Below are positions 41,380 through 49,193 of a DNA stretch of 64,000 nt, in pieces; within the stretch, counting starts at the first letter, position 1; each line of letters begins with the position of its first letter. Location: NCBI RefSeq assembly GCF_029167645.1, contig NZ_CP119147.1, positions 5,226,501 through 5,290,500 on the forward strand, in the 5' to 3' direction. The notes under the pieces were generated by a model that saw only the letters and a program-made list of their open reading frames with translations, did no database searches and was not told the origin of the DNA. Source of the stretch: Streptomyces sp. AM 2-1-1 (lineage in GTDB: Bacteria > Actinomycetota > Actinomycetes > Streptomycetales > Streptomycetaceae). A program made the translations under genes and the position numbers.

Positions 41380-42366
41380 TCACTCGCCGGTCGCCGCGAC
41401 CAGCCCCGGCAGCCGGTTGAGTACGGTCACCTTCCCGCCCCCGGCGGCGCCCGCCGCGGGCACGTACACCAGCTGGCTGGAGACGCGCTCCTTGGTGAGG
41501 GTGCTCTTCACCTCGCCCGAGAGCAGCGCCTTCGTGTCCCTGTTCACCTCGGGCTTCAGGCCCTGGGCGGCCGTCTGGCGCTCGAAGTGCTTGCTGCTGA
41601 AGAAGACCAGCGCCCCGCCGTCCTTCGTCGCCAGCCCGAACGGGCGGAACGCGCCGTCGAGCGGGCGGTCCACGTACTGGTAGGAGAACCCCGGCTTCTT
41701 CGCTCCGGCCCGGGCCGCCCGCCAGCCCGAGGTGGTCCCGCCCGCCGCGAACACGTCCGGCGCGCCGGTGGAGAGATAACCGGTGTACGAGGAGCTCAAC
41801 TCGTCCGGCGCCACGACCAGTTCACCGGCCACGCTCTCGGCCGGCTTCGCCAGCCCGTCCGCGTCCCGCGCGAACTCCGGTACCCGCGAGGGCGCCACGA
41901 CCCCCAGATAGGGGACCTTCCACGGGGCGTCGGGGCCGGTCCGCTCGAAGACCAGCAGCCAGCGGGTGTCCCCGTCGCCGCCGTCCTCGTCCCGGTTGGA
42001 GTCGGCGTCGGCGAAGAAGTAGCGGGGCCAGCCCGCCTTCCTGGGTATGACGTAGTGCGCGTCCGAGAGCTCCAGCGGATCGTGTCCCTCGCCACCCGGC
42101 TCGGTGTACGTGGCGCGGGCCTTCAGCCCCGCCTGGTTGATCGCGCCGAGCGCCCCGGTGACCCGTCCGGCGTCCAGGGCCGGATCGAGCGCCGTGTCCG
42201 CCGCGTTGTACGCCGTGAGGAAGTCCTCGAGCGCCCGGGCCGCCTCGGACTCCGTCGCCGCGGGCACCCGCTCCAGCTCCCCGTGCACCGTCACGCAGCC
42301 GCTCGCCGTCACGCCCAGTACCGTCGCCACCGCGAGCCCCGCCGCCGACCGACCCAGCCTTCTCAT
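41380..42366 (-). CDS. Lipoprotein of unknown function
   Basis: 328 residues. The signal peptide MRRLGRSAAGLAVATVLGVT has a good lipobox, ASGC (Cys 24). The mature part has an N-terminal helix (EAARALEDFLTAYNAADTALDP) and a repeated beta-rich body. ATG 42366 follows AAGGCAACGG. Conserved Streptomyces protein type; no family function recognised. It converges on the prim-pol-like gene (78 bp). Confidence 0.75.
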   Translation of the reverse strand: MRRLGRSAAGLAVATVLGVTASGCVTVHGELERVPAATESEAARALEDFLTAYNAADTALDPALDAGRVTGALGAINQAGLKARATYTEPGGEGHDPLELSDAHYVIPRKAGWPRYFFADADSNRDEDGGDGDTRWLLVFERTGPDAPWKVPYLGVVAPSRVPEFARDADGLAKPAESVAGELVVAPDELSSSYTGYLSTGAPDVFAAGGTTSGWRAARAGAKKPGFSYQYVDRPLDGAFRPFGLATKDGGALVFFSSKHFERQTAAQGLKPEVNRDTKALLSGEVKSTLTKERVSSQLVYVPAAGAAGGGKVTVLNRLPGLVAATGE

Positions 42367-42561
42367 CCGTTGCCTTCTGCGCCTTCTGATCCGTCGTCCG
42401 CACTGACCGTTGGAACCCTACCGGGGCGAAGCCCGGTGCGCGGGTGGGGAGTCGAGATACCTCCGGGCACGGCGATCCCACGTCATCGGCCGGCCCGTCC
42501 GCCCTGACGACCAGGAACCGACCGGTGACACCGCGTCCCGAACAGATGCTTGAATGCCGGT

Positions 42562-43233
42562 ATGAGTGAATTCGACGTACCCGACGGCATCGACGTCCTG
42601 CGGGTGTTCTGCGCCCCCGACGGCCGCCACGGGAACGCCCTCGGGGTCGTACGGGACGGGTGCGACTACCCCGACGAGACGGCGCGGCAGGCGCTCGCCG
42701 CCGAACTCGGTTTCAGTGAGACGGTGTTCGTGGACGACCCGGAGCGCGGACGGGTGGACATCCACACCCCCGGGCTCCGGCTGCCGTTCGCCGGGCATCC
42801 GCTGGTCGGCAGCGCCTGGCTCCTCGATCTGGAGGTCCTGGAGCTGGAAGTGGGAGAGGTGTTCGCCCGCCAGGACGGCGAGTTCACCTGGATCACCGCC
42901 CGCCCGGAGTGGGCGCCGCCCCGGGAGCTGGTGCGCTACGACTCCGCCGCCGAGGTCGAGGCGCTGACCGGACCCCCGCCGGGGGAGGGGTGGCTGTACG
43001 TGTGGGCCTGGGAGGACGAGGCGGCGGGGCGCGTACGGGCGCGCGGGTTCCCGCGCCGCGACGACGGCATCGTGGAGGACGAGGCGACCGGAGCCGCCGC
43101 CCTGCTGCTCACCGCGCTGCTCGGCCGGGCCCTCAACATCATCCAGGGACGCGGCTCCCAGATCCTCACCGCCCCCGCCCCGGACGGCACGGTGGAGCTC
43201 GGCGGCCGGGTCGTGCTGGCCCACCGGGGCTGA
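42562..43233 (+). CDS. Short PhzF-family protein
   Basis: 223 residues, about 60 fewer than typical PhzF proteins. The N-terminal half is recognisable (VLRVFCAPDGRHGNALGVV, GFSETVFVDDP with the catalytic-type Glu, LPFAGHPLVGSAWLL), as is the C-terminal VEDEATGAAALLLTALLGR. The inter-domain part is short. ATG 42562 has no ribosome-binding site; TTGAAT ends 6 nt upstream. Convergent with the heme oxygenase gene. Confidence 0.8.
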   Translation: MSEFDVPDGIDVLRVFCAPDGRHGNALGVVRDGCDYPDETARQALAAELGFSETVFVDDPERGRVDIHTPGLRLPFAGHPLVGSAWLLDLEVLELEVGEVFARQDGEFTWITARPEWAPPRELVRYDSAAEVEALTGPPPGEGWLYVWAWEDEAAGRVRARGFPRRDDGIVEDEATGAAALLLTALLGRALNIIQGRGSQILTAPAPDGTVELGGRVVLAHRG

Positions 43234-43317
43234 ACCCCCCGACCGCGACGGGTCCGGCAGGTGGCAACCGCCCCACCGGGTCCGCGCGGTCGCACGTCCG
43301 TGTGCGCGCGGTCGCCG

Positions 43318-43989
43318 TCACGCGCCGAGCGGGAAGACCTCGCCCAGCTCGCGGAAGACGGCCGTGTTGAGCGCGAAGGCGCGCTTGCACTCGTCCACGA
43401 CGCGCCGCTTCTCCAGGTCGTCGGCGTCGACCGCGTCCAGCAGCGTGCGGTAACTCCGCTTGAAGGCCGCCGGGTTGGCTATCTCCTCGAAGACGTAGAA
43501 CCGCACCCCGTCGCCCTTGTGCGCGAAACCCCAGGCCTTCTCGGCCCGGTCGCGGATGATCTGCCCGCCGGAAAGGTCCCCGAGGTAGCGGGTGTAGTGG
43601 TGCGCGACGTAACCGGCGGGCCAGTCGCGCGCGCAGGCGGCGACCCGCTCGGCGTACGCGGCGGTGGCCGGCAGCGGCTCCAGGCCCTCGCGCCACTCGG
43701 GGCCCCGCAGGTGCGCCAGATCGCGCTCCAGTGCGGTGAGCCGCATCAGCGGCGCCTGTATGAAGGGTCCCGCGACCGGATCGTGGCGCAGCCGCTCGGC
43801 GCCCTCCTCCAGCGCGCGGTACACGAACCACAGCTGCTCGGTGTAACGGGTGTACGCGTCCACGCCGAGGCGCCCGCCGAGCATGTCGCCCATGAAGGCC
43901 GAGGTCTCCGCCTCCGCGTGCTGCTCGTGCGAGGCGGTGCGGATGACCGTGGAGAACGGGGGGACGGGGGTGACGGTGCCGACGGACAT
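43318..43989 (-). CDS. Biliverdin-forming heme oxygenase
   Basis: 223 residues, HO-1-type heme oxygenase, splitting heme to biliverdin, CO and iron. Proximal His H24 lies in SHEQHAEAETSAFM; the distal helix GDLSGGQIIRDRA carries the flexible Gly motif; RYLGDLSGG and FYVFEEI are conserved. ATG 43989 gives the usual length; GGAGG is 12 nt upstream. The frame is open further upstream without similarity. Stands alone, likely used for iron recovery. Confidence 0.93.
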   Translation of the reverse strand: MSVGTVTPVPPFSTVIRTASHEQHAEAETSAFMGDMLGGRLGVDAYTRYTEQLWFVYRALEEGAERLRHDPVAGPFIQAPLMRLTALERDLAHLRGPEWREGLEPLPATAAYAERVAACARDWPAGYVAHHYTRYLGDLSGGQIIRDRAEKAWGFAHKGDGVRFYVFEEIANPAAFKRSYRTLLDAVDADDLEKRRVVDECKRAFALNTAVFRELGEVFPLGA

Positions 43990-44251
43990 GTCCAAGGCGG
44001 GCCTCCGGGGGCCGAGGGAGCGGGAGGAGCGGGAGGGGCGGATGGGCGCGTACACCGGCGCACGCACTCGCGCCGCACCGAGCGCTCCCCCGATCCTCTT
44101 GCTGAGCCCTGCCTCCGTCAACATCGTCCCGACGGGCTGTCGGCAAACGGACGGGCCAGGCCCCGACCGGGGGCTCGCACGCTTCTCGCGTGCGGCCCCG
44201 GCACACGGCGGCCAGGGGGCCGACCGCGCGGGACGGCGGCCCTCGAAGGCC

Positions 44252-45109
44252 CTACGGCAGGGTGAGGATGTCGGCCCCGGTCTCCGTCACCACGAGGGTG
44301 TGCTCGAACTGGGCCGTCCGCTTGCGGTCCTTGGTCAGGACGGTCCAGCCGTCGTCCCACATGTCGTACTCGTGGGTGCCCAGGGTCAGCATCGGCTCGA
44401 TGGTGAACGTCATCCCCGGCTTCATCACGGTGGTGGCGTGCGGGCTGTCGTAGTGCGGCACGATCAGGCCGGAGTGGAACGAGGTGTTGATGCCGTGCCC
44501 GGTGAAGTCCCGCACCACGCCGTAGCCGAAGCGCTTGGCGTAGGACTCGATGACCCGGCCGATCACGTTGATCTGGCGACCGGGGCGCACCGCCTTGATG
44601 GCCCGGACCAGCGACTCCCGGGTCCGCTCCACCAGCAGCCGGGACTCCTCGTCCACGTCGCCGCAGAGGTAGGTGGCGTTGTTGTCGCCGTGCACACCGT
44701 TGAGGTACGCCGTCACGTCCAGGTTCACGATGTCGCCGTCGCGCAGCACCGTCGAGTCCGGGATGCCGTGGCAGATGACCTCGTTGACGGAGGTGCACAG
44801 GGACTTGGGGTAGCCGCGGTAGCCGAGCGTCGAGGGGTACGCGCCGTGATCCACCATGAACTCGTGGGCCACCCGGTCCAGTTCGTCGGTGGTGACGCCC
44901 GGGGCGATGTGCTTGGCGGCCTCTTCCATCGCCTGCGCGGCGATCCGGCCCGCGATCCGCATCCGCTCGACGGTGTCGGAGTCCTGGATCTCCGGACCGG
45001 TGTACGGCGTCGGGCCCGGCTTCCCCACGTACTCGGGGCGCCGGATATTTCCGGGTACGGAACGGACGGGGGAGATCTCCCCGGGGGCGAGCAGCGACTG
45101 ACCAGACAT
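44252..45109 (-). CDS. map: Type I methionine aminopeptidase
   Basis: 285 residues. The five metal ligands are in place: Asp in [11 protein letters not shown], Asp in HGDNNATY, His in [10 protein letters not shown], Glu in [10 protein letters not shown], Glu in [10 protein letters not shown]. The ~40-residue N-terminal extension with PxxP ([10 protein letters not shown]) is the actinobacterial MetAP1c pattern that supports ribosome binding. ATG 45109 has no ribosome-binding site but TAGACT ends 7 nt upstream, so the mRNA is probably leaderless. Divergent from the 74-residue protein gene. Confidence 0.95.
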   Translation of the reverse strand: MSGQSLLAPGEISPVRSVPGNIRRPEYVGKPGPTPYTGPEIQDSDTVERMRIAGRIAAQAMEEAAKHIAPGVTTDELDRVAHEFMVDHGAYPSTLGYRGYPKSLCTSVNEVICHGIPDSTVLRDGDIVNLDVTAYLNGVHGDNNATYLCGDVDEESRLLVERTRESLVRAIKAVRPGRQINVIGRVIESYAKRFGYGVVRDFTGHGINTSFHSGLIVPHYDSPHATTVMKPGMTFTIEPMLTLGTHEYDMWDDGWTVLTKDRKRTAQFEHTLVVTETGADILTLP

Positions 45110-45116
45110 GTCAGCG

Positions 45117-45122
45117 AGTCTA
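45117..45122 (-). promoter_or_regulatory. -10 box of the probable leaderless map transcript
   Basis: TAGACT on the minus strand ends 7 nt before the ATG at 45109. Confidence 0.6.
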
Positions 45123-45166
45123 ACCAGCGACCCTGGGGCAAGCTGGCACAGAGGAAAGGAGTCCCG

Positions 45167-45391
45167 ATGGCCCTGTTCAAGAAGCGCACGGTCGGCAAAC
45201 CGGGCGAGTGGTACTACTGCCTGGAGCACAAGAAGGTGGAAGAGGGCCCCGAATGCCCGGCGAAGGACCGCTTCGGTCCGTACGCCTCCCGCGAGGCGGC
45301 GCAGCACGCCATGGACACCGCGCAGGAGCGGAACCTGGAGTGGGACACCGACCCCAAGTGGCACGACCGCAACCGGCCCCCGGCCTCCTGA
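45167..45391 (+). CDS. Small conserved actinobacterial protein
   Basis: 74 residues, [20 protein letters not shown] start, with two Cys (in YYCLEHKK and GPECPAK) and a C-terminal acidic part [16 protein letters not shown] strong ribosome-binding site, AAAGGAG 5 nt upstream of ATG 45167, and high third-position GC support it. Common in Streptomyces next to map; function unknown. A zinc-binding Cys-His-Cys arrangement is possible. Confidence 0.85.
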   Translation: MALFKKRTVGKPGEWYYCLEHKKVEEGPECPAKDRFGPYASREAAQHAMDTAQERNLEWDTDPKWHDRNRPPAS

Positions 45392-45471
45392 CTCCGCGCC
45401 CCGGCGGATCCGTCCCAGCGCCGTCCGCCCGCCGGGACGGGACCGCGCGGCCGGTCCGCCCGCCCGGGCCG

Positions 45472-46266
45472 TCACGCCGCCGGAACCCCCGGGGCGGTCG
45501 GCGCGCCCGGGGCGGTGGGGCCGGTGGTCCGGCCCGCGGCCTCCCGGCGCCGTACGGCGTCCTCGTCGGTCCCGGAGTCGTACGCGAGCAGTTTCGGGAG
45601 CGCCGCCGCCAGCAGCGCCACCGAGGCGACGCAGGCGGCACCGCCGGTCCAGATCGCCGACCGGGTACCGGTCCAGCCCGCCATCGCGCCGGCCCGGACC
45701 TGGCCGAGCTGGGGGCCGACGCTGTAGGAGAGCACCTCGATACCGGCCAGCCGGCCCCGCAGTTCCTCCGGAATGGTCTGGTTCCAGATCGCTGACCGGC
45801 CGAGTCCGCTCAGCATGTCGCCCGCGCCCGCCACGCCCAGGCAGACCAGCACCGGCCCGACGCTCTCGAAGAGCCCCGCGCCCACGATGGCGAGTCCCCA
45901 GGCGCCGGCCCCGAACACCACCAAGAGCCCGTGTCGCCGCACCCGGGAAACCCACCCGCTGGTCAGACCCAGCAGCAGCGAGCCCACCGACCCGGCCGCA
46001 TACATCAGGCCCAGCGACCAGGGGGCGTCCAACTCGTCCGCGAGGAACGGGAAGACCGTGTTCGGGAAGGCGAAGAACATCGCCGCGAGGTCGATCGCGT
46101 ACGTCCCCAGCAGCACCGGCCGGCTCCATGCGTACGCCGCGCCCCGGGCGATCTGGCGCAGTGACGGTTTCTCCGCGTCACGGGGGCGAGATCGGGGAGG
46201 GCGGCCGCGAGGAGGCGGAGGGCGCGGGAAGCGCGGCGGGGGAGCGGGTCGGTCACGGGGGGTCAT
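45472..46266 (-). pseudogene. Truncated MFS transporter (C-terminal half)
   Basis: The 264-codon frame encodes only the second six membrane segments of an EntS/MFS_3-type exporter: [60 protein letters not shown], and the C-terminal [15 protein letters not shown] segment. The first 28 codons (Pro/Arg-rich) are not transporter-like and appear recruited. The missing half is not between here and the next gene (46333), so the N-terminal half has been deleted. It is either inactive or an unusual half-size transporter. Confidence 0.75.
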
Positions 46267-46332
46267 GCTCCGCGTGCCCGCCTCTCCGGCGCAACCCGAT
46301 TCCGGCCCCGTCCCGCAGCGGGTCGGGGCACG

Positions 46333-46935
46333 CTACCAGCGGGCGGGCGGCGGCGCGGTGAGCCGGTCGGCCAGCCGGGAGAGCCGGTCCCGGAAGGAGC
46401 GGCGCCCCCGCACGGACGGGCCGGCCGTCTCCCCGGCCGCCGCGCTCACCAGGTGCTGCACGGTGTCCAGGTCCACGTCGTCCTCCTCGGTCACCACCAG
46501 CGCCTCGTGGCCGAGTCCTCGCACCTCGGGATCGCCGCCGCCCAGCGTCAGGACGGTCGCGCCGGAGCGCCGGGCGTCCCACACCCGCTCCATCAGCCCG
46601 CCGTCCGGCCGCTCCGGCGCGACCAGCAGGAGCGTCTCTCCCCGTCCGGCCGCCTCGATCCGGCCGAGTCCCACCGCCAGGTGGGCCGGATCGGACGGCC
46701 GTACCCGGTGGCGCACCAGCGTGGGGCTCAACTCGGCCAGCCCCGACCACGCCGCCTCGTCGACCAGGTGCGCGGCCAGGTGCCAGGGCTCGTACGTCTC
46801 GGTCCCGACCAGCAGCAGCCCGCCGCCCTGCGGAACGACGGACGAACGCAGCGCCCCGGCGAACCGGCGGGCCGCGCCCGGCCACTCGGTCCCCGCGAGC
46901 ACCTCACGCAACAGCGCCACGCGCACGGCATCCAT
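46333..46935 (-). CDS. Conserved actinomycete protein, SIS-like fold
   Basis: 200 residues. The middle part (LLLVAPERPDGGLMERVWDARRSGATVLTLGGGD) resembles a SIS-type sugar-phosphate-binding fold; the N-terminal TETYEPWHLAAHL and C-terminal Arg-rich tail are conserved in Streptomyces. ATG 46935 has no clear ribosome-binding site. Not assignable to a pathway. It lies 66 bp upstream of the truncated MFS gene. Confidence 0.7.
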   Translation of the reverse strand: MDAVRVALLREVLAGTEWPGAARRFAGALRSSVVPQGGGLLLVGTETYEPWHLAAHLVDEAAWSGLAELSPTLVRHRVRPSDPAHLAVGLGRIEAAGRGETLLLVAPERPDGGLMERVWDARRSGATVLTLGGGDPEVRGLGHEALVVTEEDDVDLDTVQHLVSAAAGETAGPSVRGRRSFRDRLSRLADRLTAPPPARW

Positions 46936-47058
46936 GGCCCGGCATCATGGCGCAGCCCGCGGCTGTCCCGCAGGCGGACGCGGAAGGTGCACCCGTACGG
47001 GCGGTCCTCGCGGAGCACGCCGGGACGGGGCGTACGGCGGCCGGCGGAAGGTCCCCAG

Positions 47059-47064
47059 TAGGGT
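47059..47064 (+). promoter_or_regulatory. -10 box of the probable leaderless npdG transcript
   Basis: TAGGGT ends 7 nt before the ATG at 47072. Confidence 0.6.
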
Positions 47065-47071
47065 CGGCGCC

Positions 47072-47782
47072 ATGACTACCCACGACAGTGCCGGTGCGCC
47101 AAAGGCACCCGCGAAGGACCCCTGGGACCTGCCCGACGTCTCCGGACTCTCCGTCGGCGTGCTCGGCGGCACCGGGCCGCAGGGCCGTGGACTCGCCTAC
47201 CGCCTCGCCCGTGCCGGGCAGCGCGTGACCATCGGTTCCCGGGACGCCGCCCGCGCGGCCGGGGCCGCCGCCGAACTCGGACTCGGCATCGAGGGCGCGG
47301 ACAACGCCGCCTGTGCGCTCCGCAGTGACGTCGTGATCGTCGCCGTGCCGTGGGAGGGCCACGCCAAGACGCTGGAATCGTTGCGCGCGGAGCTCGCCGG
47401 GAAGCTCGTGATCGACTGCGTCAACCCGCTCGGCTTCGACAAGAAGGGCGCCTACGCCCTCAAGCCGGAGGAGGGCAGCGCCGCCGAACAGGCCGCCGCC
47501 CTGCTGCCCGACTCCCGCGTCACCGCCGCCTTCCACCACCTCTCGGCGGTGCTGCTCCAGGACCCCGCCATCGACGAGATCGACACCGACGTGATGGTGC
47601 TGGGCGAGGCCCGCGCCGACACCGACATCGTGCAGGCACTCGCCGGCCGGATCGCGGGCATGCGCGGCGTCTTCGCCGGACGGCTGCGCAACGCCCACCA
47701 GGTCGAGTCCCTCGTGGCCAACCTGATCTCGGTCAACCGCCGGTACAAGGCACACGCGGGGCTGCGCGCCACCGACGTGTGA
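47072..47782 (+). CDS. npdG: NADPH-dependent F420 reductase
   Basis: 236 residues. Rossmann motif VGVLGGTGPQGRGLAYRLAR binds NADP (residues about 28-47), TIGSRDAARA supplies the phosphate-binding SR, then VVIVAVPWEGHAKTL and VNPLGFDKKG, matching F420H2:NADP oxidoreductases. It links NADPH to the deazaflavin cofactor F420. ATG 47072 has TAGGGT 7 nt upstream (leaderless). Separate from other F420 genes. Confidence 0.93.
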   Translation: MTTHDSAGAPKAPAKDPWDLPDVSGLSVGVLGGTGPQGRGLAYRLARAGQRVTIGSRDAARAAGAAAELGLGIEGADNAACALRSDVVIVAVPWEGHAKTLESLRAELAGKLVIDCVNPLGFDKKGAYALKPEEGSAAEQAAALLPDSRVTAAFHHLSAVLLQDPAIDEIDTDVMVLGEARADTDIVQALAGRIAGMRGVFAGRLRNAHQVESLVANLISVNRRYKAHAGLRATDV

Positions 47783-47889
47783 TCCCTGCCGGACGCCCCG
47801 TGGCACGGGGCCGACCCGGGGCGGAACGGAACGGGGCATGAGGGACACTGGACGGGAACCGCGCACCACCCCGGACAGGAGCCGCCCCC

Positions 47890-48063
47890 ATGCCCCGCAT
47901 CGCCCTCTTCTCCCTCGCCGTCTGCGTCCTCGCCGTCGTCGCGGCCGTGGTCTCCTTCGCGCAGGGCAGCCTGCTGGGCATCCTCTGGGTGCTGGTGGCG
48001 GGTCTCTCCTCCAACATGACGTGGTTCTACCTGCGCCGGCACCGCCGGACCGCCGGCCGCTGA
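47890..48063 (+). CDS. Small membrane protein, 57 residues
   Basis: Starts MPRIALFSLAVCVLAVVAAV, two predicted membrane segments (about 4-24 and 28-46), then the basic tail YLRRHRRTAGR pointing to the cytoplasm. AGGAG 8 nt upstream of ATG 47890 and high third-position GC support translation. 107 bp after npdG on the same strand. Function unknown. Confidence 0.7.
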   Translation: MPRIALFSLAVCVLAVVAAVVSFAQGSLLGILWVLVAGLSSNMTWFYLRRHRRTAGR

Positions 48064-48142
48064 CCCCGGCCGGCGCGCGCTTCCCGGACCCGCGGTCCGC
48101 GCGCCCGCCCCGCGCGAGGTCCGGTCGCCACGACCCGGACGC

Positions 48143-48952
48143 CTACGACGGGGGCAGGCAGACGGGGTTGCCCTCGCCGGAGAGTGCCCGCCAGAAGCGG
48201 TAGGCGTCCTGCCCGCAGTACGTCTCGAACTCACTCACCCCGAGCCCCCGCAGCAGCGCGTCCACCGCGTCGAAGAACGCGGCGTTCACCCCCGGTACCC
48301 AGAGCAGCCCGAAGACCGCGATCAGTCCGAACGGCGCGAACGGCTCCACCTGGCGCCGGACGTCGTACGAGAGCCACGGCTCGATCACCCCGTACCCGTC
48401 CAGCCCCGGCACCGGCACGAAGTTGAGGATCGCGGCCGTGACCTGGAGCATCGCCAGGAACGCCAGCGCGTACCGGAACACCCACGGCACCCCGTCGAGC
48501 GCGCCCAGCCAGAACGGCGCCGTGCAGACGACGGCGAACAGGACGTTGGTCAGCGGCCCGGCCGCCGAGATCAGACTGTGCTTCCAGCGGCCCCGGATAC
48601 GGCCCCGCTCGATGTAGACGGCCCCACCGGGCAGCCCGATGCCCCCCATGATCACGAAGATCACCGGCAGCACGATGCTGAGCAGTGCGTGGGTGTACTT
48701 CAGCGGGTTGAGCGTCAGGTACCCCTTCGCCCCGATCGAGATGTCCCCGCTGTGCAGCGCCGTGCGGGCGTGCGCGTACTCGTGGAGGCAGAGCGAGACG
48801 ACCCAGGCCCCCGTGACGAACAGGAAGACGGCGAACTCCGCCCGGTCGGCGAAGCCCGTCCACACCGCCCAGCCGGCGACGGCCGTGACGGCGACGATCC
48901 CGAGGAAGATCGGGCTGATGCGCCGGTCGTGGCGGCTGATCGCGGTGGTCAT
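48143..48952 (-). CDS. Site-2 protease family (M50) membrane metalloprotease
   Basis: 269 residues with about six membrane segments. The zinc site is HEYAH (in VSLCLHEYAHARTALHSGD) and the partner motif is FVPVPGLDGYG with the third-ligand Asp. SIGAKGYLTLNPLKY and the GRWKHSLISAAGPLTN segment fit SpoIVFB/M50B-like proteases. ATG 48952 has no ribosome-binding site; TACTCT ends 6 nt upstream. It would cleave a membrane substrate, such as an anti-sigma factor; none is adjacent. Confidence 0.88.
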   Translation of the reverse strand: MTTAISRHDRRISPIFLGIVAVTAVAGWAVWTGFADRAEFAVFLFVTGAWVVSLCLHEYAHARTALHSGDISIGAKGYLTLNPLKYTHALLSIVLPVIFVIMGGIGLPGGAVYIERGRIRGRWKHSLISAAGPLTNVLFAVVCTAPFWLGALDGVPWVFRYALAFLAMLQVTAAILNFVPVPGLDGYGVIEPWLSYDVRRQVEPFAPFGLIAVFGLLWVPGVNAAFFDAVDALLRGLGVSEFETYCGQDAYRFWRALSGEGNPVCLPPS

Positions 48953-48958
48953 GCGAGG

Positions 48959-48964
48959 AGAGTA
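48959..48964 (-). promoter_or_regulatory. -10 box of a probable leaderless transcript
   Basis: TACTCT on the minus strand ends 6 nt before the ATG at 48952. Confidence 0.5.
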
Positions 48965-49142
48965 GCGCCGCGCCGGACGGTCACTCAGGCGGTGTGCGGT
49001 GGAACGTGACCGGGGCCACCGCCCCCGTACGCGGAGGGGGAGGCGCCGGCCCCGTCGGTGACCCGGCCGCCTTCCCGGGCGGTCGCACGGTGGGTGCTCG
49101 CCGCGTCGCGGAACGTCGTCCTCGCCCGTACGAGCTATCGGA

Positions 49143-49158
49143 ATATATCGGGTGGCTG
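49143..49158 (+). promoter_or_regulatory. ATATATCGG-type element upstream of the SARP gene
   Basis: ATATATCGGGTGGCTG, 13 of 16 positions identical to the element upstream of the DrrA-type gene on the other strand (54610-54625). It ends 35 bp before the SARP start. TATATC within it could simply be a -10 box. Confidence 0.35.
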
Positions 49159-49193
49159 TGCGAGCGCCGATCCCCTTCACGGACAATGGCCCC

